In this document: positions 51,686 through 59,117 of the stretch, piece by piece
Layout of the letters: each line of letters begins with the position of its first letter
Numbering within the stretch: the stretch's first letter is position 1
Source: Mangrovimonas sp. ST2L15
GTDB taxonomy: Bacteria > Bacteroidota > Bacteroidia > Flavobacteriales > Flavobacteriaceae
Length of the DNA stretch: 64,000 bases
Direction: 5' to 3'
Assembly (NCBI RefSeq): GCF_001280515.1
Contig: NZ_LBIQ01000030.1
Location: 1,444,501-1,508,500, forward strand
Notes under the pieces: generated by a model
Databases searched by the model: none
Told to the model about the DNA's origin: nothing
What the model saw: the letters and a program-made list of their open reading frames with translations, nothing else
Made by a program: the position numbers and the translations under genes

Positions 51686-52465
51686 ATGGCGACGTACAAA
51701 AAAAGAGGCTATAAACCTAAAACAAAGAAAGAGAAGGAAGAAGTAGAGGAAGTAATTGATGGTCACTCAACTACTGAGGAGGTATTTAATACCTTAGATG
51801 AGTCTGCATCAAAAACAGAAGATTGGGTTATAGCTAACCAAAAGTATATTTTTGGAATCATTGGCGTTGTAGCTGTGGTTGTTTTAGGGTACTTAGGTTA
51901 CAATGAATTTTTAGCCAAACCCCAACAAACGGAGGCTATGAATGAGATGTTTCAAGCAAAAAAATATTTCAATGAGGCGGTAACTGGTACCGAAAAAGAT
52001 TCACTTTACACTTTAGCACTTAACGGTGGTAATGGTAAAATGGGAATGGTGGACATCGCTTCTGAATATAGCGGTACCTCTGCAGGAAACTTAGCAAACT
52101 ATTATGCTGGTATGGCTTACTTAAATTTGAAGGACTACAAAAATGCCGTTTCTTATTTGAGTGATTTTAGTAGTGATGATCAAGTTTTATCCGCTATGGC
52201 TAAAGGCGGAATTGGAGATGCTTTTATTCAATTAAACCAAGCTAAAGATGCCTTAGGTTATTATGAGCAAGCTGCAAAAATTAAAACCAATGAGTTTACA
52301 ACTCCTATGTTTTTGTTAAAAGCAGGAACTACTGCCATGGAACTTGGAGAAATGGATAAGGCTTTGACTTATTTCAATCAAATAAAAGAAAACTATCCAT
52401 CTTCATCACAAGCTGCTAATGTAGATGTGTTGATAGGGAAAGCCACAGTATTGGCTAAAAAATAA
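51686..52465 (+). CDS. Membrane-anchored TPR protein (YfgM-like)
   Basis: About 259 residues starting MATYKKRGYKPKTKKEKEEV. A basic-acidic cytosolic head is followed by one membrane segment (about 50-72, IFGIIGVVAVVVLGYLGYNEF) and then a periplasmic TPR domain (GNLANYYAGMAYLNLKDYKN, GDAFIQLNQAKDALGYYEQA, LGEMDKALTYFNQIKENYP). In E. coli, YfgM of this shape works beside the SecYEG translocon. The partner here is unknown. The short ATG start was chosen because the upstream TTG lies in the promoter box. Two bases separate it from ribH. Confidence 0.85.
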   Translation: MATYKKRGYKPKTKKEKEEVEEVIDGHSTTEEVFNTLDESASKTEDWVIANQKYIFGIIGVVAVVVLGYLGYNEFLAKPQQTEAMNEMFQAKKYFNEAVTGTEKDSLYTLALNGGNGKMGMVDIASEYSGTSAGNLANYYAGMAYLNLKDYKNAVSYLSDFSSDDQVLSAMAKGGIGDAFIQLNQAKDALGYYEQAAKIKTNEFTTPMFLLKAGTTAMELGEMDKALTYFNQIKENYPSSSQAANVDVLIGKATVLAKK

Positions 52466-52466
52466 T

Positions 52467-52949
52467 ATGGCAACAGCGAATAAAAATTTATCAGTTTACG
52501 ATAAAGAAACAATCCCAGACGCGAAGCAATTTCGGTTTGGGATTGTTGTTTCAGAATGGAACGATTCTATAACGATTCCGCTTTGTGAAGGTGCTATCGA
52601 GGCCTTAATAGAAAACGGAGTCTTGGAAGAAAACATTATTAAATGGTATGTTCCGGGAAGTTTTGAATTGATTTATGGCTGTAAAAAAATGCAACCTTAT
52701 GTAGATGCTGTCATCGCTATAGGTAGTGTGATTCAAGGTGAAACTAAACATTTTGATTTTGTATGTGAAGCCGTTTCGCAAGGAATCAAGGATTTAAATG
52801 TACTGCATGAAACTCCGGTCATTTTCTGTGTTTTAACAGACAATACCATGCAACAAGCCATTGATCGTTCTGGAGGAAAACATGGTAATAAAGGAACTGA
52901 AGCTGCCATTGCGGCCATAAAAATGGCACAACTAAGGAAGGAAGCATAA
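52467..52949 (+). CDS. ribH: 6,7-dimethyl-8-ribityllumazine synthase
   Basis: RibH condenses the amino-ribityl uracil with dihydroxybutanone phosphate to give the last intermediate of riboflavin. The 160 residues include FGIVVSEWNDSITIPLCEGA (Trp of the substrate site), YVPGSFELIYGCKKM, AIGSVIQGETKHFDFVCEAV (active-site His in GETKHFD) and CVLTDNTMQQAIDRSGG. It forms a hollow icosahedral shell in many bacteria. It follows the TPR gene by a 1 bp gap. Confidence 0.95.
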   Translation: MATANKNLSVYDKETIPDAKQFRFGIVVSEWNDSITIPLCEGAIEALIENGVLEENIIKWYVPGSFELIYGCKKMQPYVDAVIAIGSVIQGETKHFDFVCEAVSQGIKDLNVLHETPVIFCVLTDNTMQQAIDRSGGKHGNKGTEAAIAAIKMAQLRKEA

Positions 52950-53014
52950 AATCCTTTCCCTGTACTGTTAACAATTTTTGGCACAACCCACTCTTTATTT
53001 CTTCGTATTTTAAG

Positions 53015-53022
53015 TAACTTTG
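53015..53022 (+). promoter_or_regulatory. -7 box before the twin small membrane proteins
   Basis: A perfect TAACTTTG box, 24 bp before the ATG at 53047, with no clear TTG at the usual distance. It may drive the two small genes and mutL and its followers. Confidence 0.45.
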
Positions 53023-53046
53023 AGGTTAAACAAAGGAAGCTTTGGT

Positions 53047-53268
53047 ATGCTTTTTGGACAACGAAAGAACAAACAGTTCAATTATAAATCAAGATTTAAT
53101 ACTGACAAAGAATCTGCTTCGGAAAACAAACCCAAATTTGAATTTCATTGGGCCGAAGAGAGCAAACTGAGACAGCAAAAGGCGAGTAAAATTTTTTCAC
53201 TCCCTATGCTAGTCTTGTTTTTGGCTATGATTTTGATTCTTTGGTTTGTTCTAAGTCGTTATGAATAA
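53047..53268 (+). CDS. Small single-pass membrane protein, twin 1
   Basis: A 73-residue protein: a soluble N-terminus with GQRKNKQFNYKSRFN, a Gln/Lys-rich stretch, and one membrane segment at the C-terminus (LPMLVLFLAMILILWFVLS). I do not recognise a family. The ATG at 53047 was chosen over a TTG at 53020 because the TTG lies in the promoter region. Its N-terminal motif is shared with the next gene, so the two are paralogues. The function is unknown. Confidence 0.7.
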   Translation: MLFGQRKNKQFNYKSRFNTDKESASENKPKFEFHWAEESKLRQQKASKIFSLPMLVLFLAMILILWFVLSRYE

Positions 53269-53276
53269 TCAGCGTT

Positions 53277-53558
53277 ATGGGTATTTTCAAGCAAAGAAAG
53301 AATAAGAAATTTAGTTACACACCTCGACATTATCAAGGGGAAGGTAATCCCTTTGAGATTAAGCATAAGTTTGATGAATATAGAAAGACTGTTGGTAATG
53401 CAGGTGGTATTAAAGGTAAATTCAACAATGCCTTGGATGATTACAAAAACAACGTTGATGAAAAAGCGAACAAACGCGTTTTAATTATAATCGGTATCCT
53501 TATTTTACTCTTCCTTATTTTCATAGAGTTTGATTTGTCAATTTTCTTTAAAAGCTAA
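53277..53558 (+). CDS. Small single-pass membrane protein, twin 2
   Basis: A 93-residue protein: KQRKNKKFSYTPRHYQGEGN at the N-terminus, a middle of charged helix, and a C-terminal membrane segment (LIIIGILILLFLIFIEFDLS). The basic N-terminal motif parallels the preceding gene. Homologues are often named riboflavin synthase subunit beta in databases, very likely copied from the nearby ribH; nothing in this sequence supports that activity. It overlaps mutL by 1 base (TAATG). Confidence 0.75.
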   Translation: MGIFKQRKNKKFSYTPRHYQGEGNPFEIKHKFDEYRKTVGNAGGIKGKFNNALDDYKNNVDEKANKRVLIIIGILILLFLIFIEFDLSIFFKS

Positions 53559-55426
53559 TGGCAGATATCATTCAGTTATTACCAGATCATGTTGCCAATC
53601 AAATAGCAGCAGGTGAAGTTGTTCAAAGACCTTCATCCGTTGTTAAGGAATTGATGGAAAATGCTATAGATGCTGGTGCTTCTACAATAAAACTGGTCAT
53701 AAAAGACGCAGGTAAAACTTTGATTCAAGTCATTGATGATGGCTGCGGTATGAGTGCTACCGATGCTAGGTTGAGTTTTGAGCGTCATGCTACTTCTAAA
53801 ATTCGCTCTGCTGAAGATTTATTTCAATTACACACCAAAGGATTTCGAGGAGAGGCCCTGGCCAGTATTGCGGCTATCGCTCATGTAGAAATGAAAACAA
53901 AGCAGGATTCCAATGATTTGGGAACCCATTTAATTATAGAAGGAAGTGAAGTCGTGTCCCAAGAGGTTATTGTTACTCCTGATGGAACGTCCATTGCTGT
54001 TAAAAACCTTTTTTATAACATTCCTGCCAGACGAAATTTTTTAAAATCCAATCAGGTGGAGTTACGTCATGTAATTGATGAATTCCATCGGGTGGCATTG
54101 CCTCATCCGCAAATAAAATTTGTTCTTATTCATAATGGTAGTGAGGTCTTCAATTTGCCTTCCAGTAATTTTAGGCAGCGGGTAGTCAATATCTTTGGAA
54201 GTAAGACCAATGAGAAATTGGTGCCTGTAAATGAAGAAACCGAAGTCTTAAAAATTGATGGTTTTGTTGGGAAGCCAGAGTTTTCAAAAAAAACCAGAGG
54301 TGAGCAATTCTTTTTTGTAAATGATCGCTTTATTAAAAGCAATTACTTAAATCATGCTATTTCTTCGGCTTTTGAAGGATTGTTAAAAGACGGGCATCAT
54401 GCCAGTTACTTTTTATTTCTTCAAGTTGACCCCAAATCGATAGATATTAATATTCATCCCACCAAAACGGAGATCAAGTTTGATGATGAGCACACATTAT
54501 ATGCCATTTTAAGAGCCTCGGTAAAACATAGCTTGGGACAATTTAATGTAGCTCCTATTTTAGATTTTGAAAGGGATTCCAATTTGGATACCCCTTATAA
54601 CTATCAGAACAAGGAAGTGAATACACCTCGTATTGAAGTGGATAGCAATTTTAACCCCTTTGCTTCCAGCTCCAGTAAAATAAGCAGCAAGCAAACCCAA
54701 ACTGCTTTTTCACGAAAGCAGACTCCAAATGATTGGGAAAGTTTGTACGTAGGTTTAAAAGATGAAGATGCAGAAGTAGAGCCTTCCAAAGAGTTTACTG
54801 AAATACGATTTGAAAGTGAAGAGCAAACCCTTTCAGTTTTTGATGAGGTGTCGCATGTTGATAAGGTTTATGCTACTTATCAATTACATAACAAGTATAT
54901 AGTAAGTCCTATCAAATCGGGAATGTTATTGATAGATCAAAATAAGGCACACCAAAGGGTTTTATATGAAGATTTTCTTCAGAATATTACCGTTAAAGAG
55001 AGTGTCAGCCAGCAATTGTTGTTTCCAGTAGAATTGCATTTTACACCTCAGGAAATTGAGATTATTAAGCAAGTTCGTGAAGATTTGGAATATGCTGGTT
55101 TTATCTTTTCTAATTTTGAAGTAGATAGAATAGAAATTTCTGGGGTTCCTGTGAATGTGCCATCTAGTGAGGTGACTCTTATTTTGGAGCAGATAATTAG
55201 TGATATTGAAAATGATATTCCAGACAGTTGCTTTAGTGCAGCCGATTTGTTGGCCAAATCCATGGCTAAAAGTTTATCGGTCAAAACAGGACAATCTTTA
55301 TCAATAGAAGAACAGGAACATTTGGTAAATAGGTTGTTTGGGTGTAAAGAACCTAATATGACCCCTAATAATAGACCAACTTTCGTGACTATGAGTATGG
55401 AAGAGTTGGACAAAAAGTTTATTTAG
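53558..55426 (+). CDS. mutL: DNA mismatch repair protein MutL
   Basis: MutL links mismatch recognition by MutS to strand removal. The N-terminal GHKL ATPase is complete: ELMENAIDAGAS, VIDDGCGM, TKGFRGEALASIAAIAHVEM and GTSIAVKNLFYNIPARRNFL. The C-terminal domain carries the segment LIDQNKAHQRVLYED in the place of the nuclease motif DQHA-x2-E-x4-E, and FGCKEPNMTPNNRPTFV near the end where nuclease-type MutL has the CPHGRP motif. Both are only partly matched, so latent endonuclease activity is uncertain. The 622-residue length is normal. Confidence 0.93.
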   Translation: MADIIQLLPDHVANQIAAGEVVQRPSSVVKELMENAIDAGASTIKLVIKDAGKTLIQVIDDGCGMSATDARLSFERHATSKIRSAEDLFQLHTKGFRGEALASIAAIAHVEMKTKQDSNDLGTHLIIEGSEVVSQEVIVTPDGTSIAVKNLFYNIPARRNFLKSNQVELRHVIDEFHRVALPHPQIKFVLIHNGSEVFNLPSSNFRQRVVNIFGSKTNEKLVPVNEETEVLKIDGFVGKPEFSKKTRGEQFFFVNDRFIKSNYLNHAISSAFEGLLKDGHHASYFLFLQVDPKSIDINIHPTKTEIKFDDEHTLYAILRASVKHSLGQFNVAPILDFERDSNLDTPYNYQNKEVNTPRIEVDSNFNPFASSSSKISSKQTQTAFSRKQTPNDWESLYVGLKDEDAEVEPSKEFTEIRFESEEQTLSVFDEVSHVDKVYATYQLHNKYIVSPIKSGMLLIDQNKAHQRVLYEDFLQNITVKESVSQQLLFPVELHFTPQEIEIIKQVREDLEYAGFIFSNFEVDRIEISGVPVNVPSSEVTLILEQIISDIENDIPDSCFSAADLLAKSMAKSLSVKTGQSLSIEEQEHLVNRLFGCKEPNMTPNNRPTFVTMSMEELDKKFI

Positions 55427-55437
55427 AATACAAACAA

Positions 55438-56265
55438 ATGAATTTAAGAATTTCAGAAACCGTCAAGCATTTACTGATCATTAATGTGGTCATGTTTATA
55501 GGAACCATGACAGTGGCCAATGGTGCTTTTTACGATTGGTTTGCTTTATATTTTCCCATTAACGATGCTTTTAGACCATGGCAAATCATTACTCACATGT
55601 TTATGCATGGAGGTGTAACCCATATTTTGTTTAATATGTTTGCTTTATGGATGTTTGGTACACCTGTAGAACAGCGTTTAGGGTCCAAAAAGTTTTTATT
55701 TGTTTATTTTTCCGCTGGATTGGGAGCAGCATTGTTTCAATTAGGATATTATTATTGGGACTATTTTCAAATGTTACAGCCGTTATTGGATGCTGGTCTT
55801 TCCAAAGAAGCTATCACCGATATTGTAAATTTTAATATCGTTAGTGGTAATCAATATAGTGGTGCATTATTAAAGGATCAATTGATACCTTATTTGAATG
55901 AGCATAGCTATTCGACAAGCATGGTTACACAAGAGACGTTTACCAATTTGTTTGAAGCCAATGTCATGATTAATAATGGGTCCATGGTGGGAGCTTCTGG
56001 ATGTATCATGGGGATTTTAGCAGCCTTTGGAGTTTTATATCCAGAAGCTAAGTTGATGATGATCTTTTTGCCAATCCCAATTAAAGCCAAATATTTTATT
56101 CCAGGGATCATCTTATTGGACCTAATTTCAGCACTAACTGGACATTCGTTCTTTAGCCCAAGCAATACGGCTTATATGGCTCATGTGGGTGGAGCGTTGG
56201 TTGGCTTTTTCATTATGTGGTATTGGAGAAAGAATCAGTTTAATAATAATAGATGGGATCTATGA
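55438..56265 (+). CDS. Rhomboid family intramembrane serine protease, copy 1
   Basis: The 275-residue protein has about six membrane segments. Visible rhomboid features are MHGGVTHILFNMFALWMFG (the His-Asn of segment 2), MVGASGCIMGILA with the catalytic Ser of GASG, and AYMAHVGGALVGF with the catalytic His. Between segments there is an insert (about 95-180, including YYWDYFQMLQPLLDAGLSKE) that makes an extended loop. Substrates are unknown. It lies just after mutL and overlaps the second rhomboid gene as ATGA. Confidence 0.9.
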   Translation: MNLRISETVKHLLIINVVMFIGTMTVANGAFYDWFALYFPINDAFRPWQIITHMFMHGGVTHILFNMFALWMFGTPVEQRLGSKKFLFVYFSAGLGAALFQLGYYYWDYFQMLQPLLDAGLSKEAITDIVNFNIVSGNQYSGALLKDQLIPYLNEHSYSTSMVTQETFTNLFEANVMINNGSMVGASGCIMGILAAFGVLYPEAKLMMIFLPIPIKAKYFIPGIILLDLISALTGHSFFSPSNTAYMAHVGGALVGFFIMWYWRKNQFNNNRWDL

Positions 56266-57137
56266 CATCCTTAAATCAAGACATATCCAGTAAGTTAAAA
56301 AACCTCAACGGCCTAGAAAAATTGATTGCTGTTAATGTGGTCGTTTTTTTAATTGTAACCATTATAAGGGCGCTAGTTGGTCGTTTTATGATTTTGGATT
56401 GGTTGGAATTGCCAAGTGATTTCTACAGTTTCCTTATCAAACCATGGACTTTAGTTACCTATTCTTTTTTACATTATGATTTCTTTCATATCCTATTCAA
56501 TATGCTTTGGCTGTATTTTGTGGGTAAAATGTTCTTGACTCTTTTCAATGTCAAACTGGGAATGAACGTCTATTTTTTGGGGGCCATATCTGGAGGGTTG
56601 CTTTATCTGTTAGGATATAATGTGATACCTTCTTTCTTTTCGGGACCTAGCCGATTAGTTGGTGCATCTGCGGCAGTAAGAGCCTTATTGATTTTTATCT
56701 GTGCCTATTCGCCATTTATGGATGTTCGTATGTTTACCTTTAAAATCAAGCTATGGCATATTGGAGTGGCCGTGGTTGCTATAGATATCCTTGGGCTTTT
56801 CGGAGTCAATTCAGGAGGGAATTTAGCTCATTTGGGAGGTGCGATTTTAGGGTATGGTTATGCCGTACAACTTCGTAAAGGCAATGATATAGGTAAGGGG
56901 TTTGAAAAAATGATGGACTCTCTGTCTAGTTTATTTTCAAAAAAGGAAAAGTCTCCCTTGCGAACCGTTCATAAAACCAGAGGTCGAAAAGAAAAAATGG
57001 CAGGATACTCAAAGGAGGAGTTCAGTGAATTCAATACCCAAAAGAAAATCGATGTCATTTTGGATAAGATTAGTAAAAGTGGTTATGATAGTTTAACGAA
57101 GGAGGAAAAAGATTTTTTGTTTAGAGCAGGTAAATAA
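56262..57137 (+). CDS. Rhomboid family intramembrane serine protease, copy 2
   Basis: A 292-residue rhomboid with LHYDFFHILFNMLWLYFVG, catalytic Ser in RLVGASAAVRALL (GASA, not the usual GASG) and catalytic His in GNLAHLGGAILGYG. It continues past the membrane domain into a basic linker (GRKEKMAGYS) and a C-terminal cytosolic helix pair (FSEFNTQKKIDVILDKISKS, TKEEKDFLFRAGK) that looks like DUF6576. The ATG at 56262 overlaps the stop of the first copy by 4 bases, so translation is probably coupled. The two proteases are diverged, not recent duplicates. Confidence 0.88.
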   Translation: MTSLNQDISSKLKNLNGLEKLIAVNVVVFLIVTIIRALVGRFMILDWLELPSDFYSFLIKPWTLVTYSFLHYDFFHILFNMLWLYFVGKMFLTLFNVKLGMNVYFLGAISGGLLYLLGYNVIPSFFSGPSRLVGASAAVRALLIFICAYSPFMDVRMFTFKIKLWHIGVAVVAIDILGLFGVNSGGNLAHLGGAILGYGYAVQLRKGNDIGKGFEKMMDSLSSLFSKKEKSPLRTVHKTRGRKEKMAGYSKEEFSEFNTQKKIDVILDKISKSGYDSLTKEEKDFLFRAGK

Positions 57138-57151
57138 TTAACTTTCCCCTT

Positions 57152-58174
57152 ATGAAAGGACTCAAGTGGTTTGATAAACTTATCTATTTCTTAAATGCGC
57201 TTTTGGCCTTTGCTCTCTTACTATCTTACATACTTCCTTACCTGCCACCCAAAACATTCGCCATATTATCTGTATTGAGCCTAGGAGTTCCCTTATTGAT
57301 AATGGTTAATGTGATTTTTTTATTTTATTGGTTGGTCAAGCTTAAAAAGCAATTGCTTTTATCCCTCTTGGTCTTATTGGTTGGCTATTTCTTTTTGGGA
57401 GGTTTGTATAAAATATCTTCTGAAGAGGAAGTGACATCATCCGACTTATCAGTCATGAATTATAATGTACGACTTTTCAATGTATATGAATGGATTCCCA
57501 GGAAAGGAGTGGAAAACGATATTGTATCATTTATCAAGGATAAAAGCCCTGACATTTTGAGTATTCAGGAATACCATCCACACAAAAGTATCGATTTATC
57601 TTTTTATAAATATAAGTTTGAAAATGTATCTGGTCAACGTGTCAAATACGGTCAGGTTATTTTTTCGAAATATCCCATTATTAATTCAGGGTCTATAGAA
57701 TTTCCAAACACCTTTAACAATGCTATTTATGCTGATGTGGTAAAGGGTAAAGATACTGTCAGGATATATAATTTACACTTACAATCCTTGGGGATAGATC
57801 CGAATATCGATCACCTTAAAAAGGAGGATTCTGAAAAATTATTTGGGCATGTAGGGAATACGTTCAAGATGCAACAGTCTCAAGCTGAATTATTTTTAAA
57901 GCACAAGGCTAGTTGTCCGTATAAAATGATTGTATGTGGCGATTTCAATAATACAGCTTTCTCCTATGTTTATAGAAATATTAAAGGAGATTTAAAGGAT
58001 GCTTTTACAGAAGAAGGAAATGGTTTTGGACGAACCTATAATTTTAAATTTTTTCCCATTCGGATTGATTTTATCCTAAATGATCAATCCATTGAAGTAG
58101 AATCCTTTAAAACCTTTGATGAAAACTACTCAGACCATTACCCCATCATGGCTCGATTAAAATTGGGAGAGTAA
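57152..58174 (+). CDS. Endonuclease/exonuclease/phosphatase family membrane protein
   Basis: Of the 340 residues, about 90 make three membrane segments (LIYFLNALLAFALLLSYIL and two following). The rest is an EEP domain: LSVMNYNVRLFNVYEW (Asn of strand 1), ILSIQEYHPH (metal Glu), IYNLHLQSLG, MIVCGDFNNTAFSYVY (catalytic Asp, Asn) and SDHYPIMARLKL (catalytic His). The enzyme may cleave phosphodiesters of lipid or nucleic acid outside the membrane; the substrate is unknown. Its 3' end overlaps the opposing DUF6122 gene by 18 bp. Confidence 0.88.
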   Translation: MKGLKWFDKLIYFLNALLAFALLLSYILPYLPPKTFAILSVLSLGVPLLIMVNVIFLFYWLVKLKKQLLLSLLVLLVGYFFLGGLYKISSEEEVTSSDLSVMNYNVRLFNVYEWIPRKGVENDIVSFIKDKSPDILSIQEYHPHKSIDLSFYKYKFENVSGQRVKYGQVIFSKYPIINSGSIEFPNTFNNAIYADVVKGKDTVRIYNLHLQSLGIDPNIDHLKKEDSEKLFGHVGNTFKMQQSQAELFLKHKASCPYKMIVCGDFNNTAFSYVYRNIKGDLKDAFTEEGNGFGRTYNFKFFPIRIDFILNDQSIEVESFKTFDENYSDHYPIMARLKLGE

Positions 58175-58468
58175 ACAATCCACGCCATCTGATAGCATAT
58201 GGATGATTAAACCCAGCGCCACCAGTCTTGTTTTTTTTGGGATAAGCATAAGGAAATAAACAGCTATGGCCCAATACGCATGAAGGGGGTGAAAGTTAAT
58301 ACTACATCTATTGGGATCAAATATGGGAGTCGCCAATAGGTGATCCAAGTCAACCAAAAATGCAGCAATCATTATGAAATAGGCTTTGACCCAATGAGCT
58401 CTAAAACCAAAAAGGGCTAGAAATAGGGGAAGAATAAAATGGCAACCGTAATGAATGAAACCCTGCAT
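58157..58468 (-). CDS. DUF6122 membrane protein
   Basis: The 103-residue protein has about three to four membrane segments and conserved polar motifs that look metal-binding: HYGCHF near the N-terminus, FLVDLDHLLATPIFDP, SINFHPLHAYWA and HMLSDGVDCL. The pattern resembles small membrane hydrolases of the YdjM kind, which have H-x-x-D/H motifs. Function is unknown. It starts directly after the WbqC-family gene and is the last gene of the par-dapB-lepB unit. Confidence 0.82.
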   Translation of the reverse strand: MQGFIHYGCHFILPLFLALFGFRAHWVKAYFIMIAAFLVDLDHLLATPIFDPNRCSINFHPLHAYWAIAVYFLMLIPKKTRLVALGLIIHMLSDGVDCLLSQF

Positions 58469-59092
58469 TTAGAATGATATTCTTTGGGATTCCAAATAAT
58501 TTAAACTGTTCGGACCTTCATTAAAAAGTAAATCTAAAATACTCAGGTTTTCAATAAAACCGTGTTTGCTTTCAAAGACTTGGGTGTAATGCTCCAAGGC
58601 ATTTGAAAACTTGTGTTTGACATTTACCAGCGATCGAAAATCCAAAACGTCTATAGGAGATTTATCATAGATTTCTGTTTTCTGGAAGTCCAAATCCAAT
58701 TGCAAACAATCACAAACAGTATCAATGCATTTAAAATTAAAATCCATTAGATTGTCTACTTTCTCAAAAAAAAGAGGTTTCAACTCATCCTCATAAAACT
58801 CAAAAAATGGAGATGTTTGATAGGCTGATTGCAAGGATTTCCAGTGGTTGAGCTGCCAGTTTTCTTGATCCATGACCATTTGAACTGACTTGTATTTTTT
58901 CCGTTCTTTTTGAGAATGCCACACTGGAATGTTTAATAGCAAAGGACCATTAGCAGCATAAATATATGTTCGGCTTCTTAAAGTTTGTTTTTCAAAATTA
59001 TCCTCCATTTCCCATAGAACCTTATCGGCTTGAACCATAGCTGCAAAATGCGCTATGTTTGGAAAATAGGTTGGATGTAAGAGAACCTTCAT
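58469..59092 (-). CDS. WbqC family protein
   Basis: The 207 residues start with the WbqC-like LLHPTYFPNIAHFAAMVQAD and continue with QTLRSRTYIYAANGPLLLNI, HWKSLQSAYQTSPFFEFYED and NLMDFNFKCIDTVCDCL. In Bacteroidota this family is nearly always next to lepB, as here. The family takes its name from an O-antigen cluster gene and members may be acetyl- or amino-acid-transferring enzymes of surface sugars, but the reaction is not settled. Confidence 0.88.
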   Translation of the reverse strand: MKVLLHPTYFPNIAHFAAMVQADKVLWEMEDNFEKQTLRSRTYIYAANGPLLLNIPVWHSQKERKKYKSVQMVMDQENWQLNHWKSLQSAYQTSPFFEFYEDELKPLFFEKVDNLMDFNFKCIDTVCDCLQLDLDFQKTEIYDKSPIDVLDFRSLVNVKHKFSNALEHYTQVFESKHGFIENLSILDLLFNEGPNSLNYLESQRISF

Positions 59093-59117
59093 GTCTTAAT
59101 AAAGGAATTGGTAGTAC

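Noticed and set aside
53020-53046. TTG start for twin membrane protein 1
   Set aside because: It overlaps the TAACTTTG box and the twin protein begins at the equivalent of the ATG.
53277-53558. Naming this gene riboflavin synthase subunit beta
   Set aside because: Only the neighbouring ribH supports it; the protein is 93 residues with one membrane segment and no riboflavin synthase motif.
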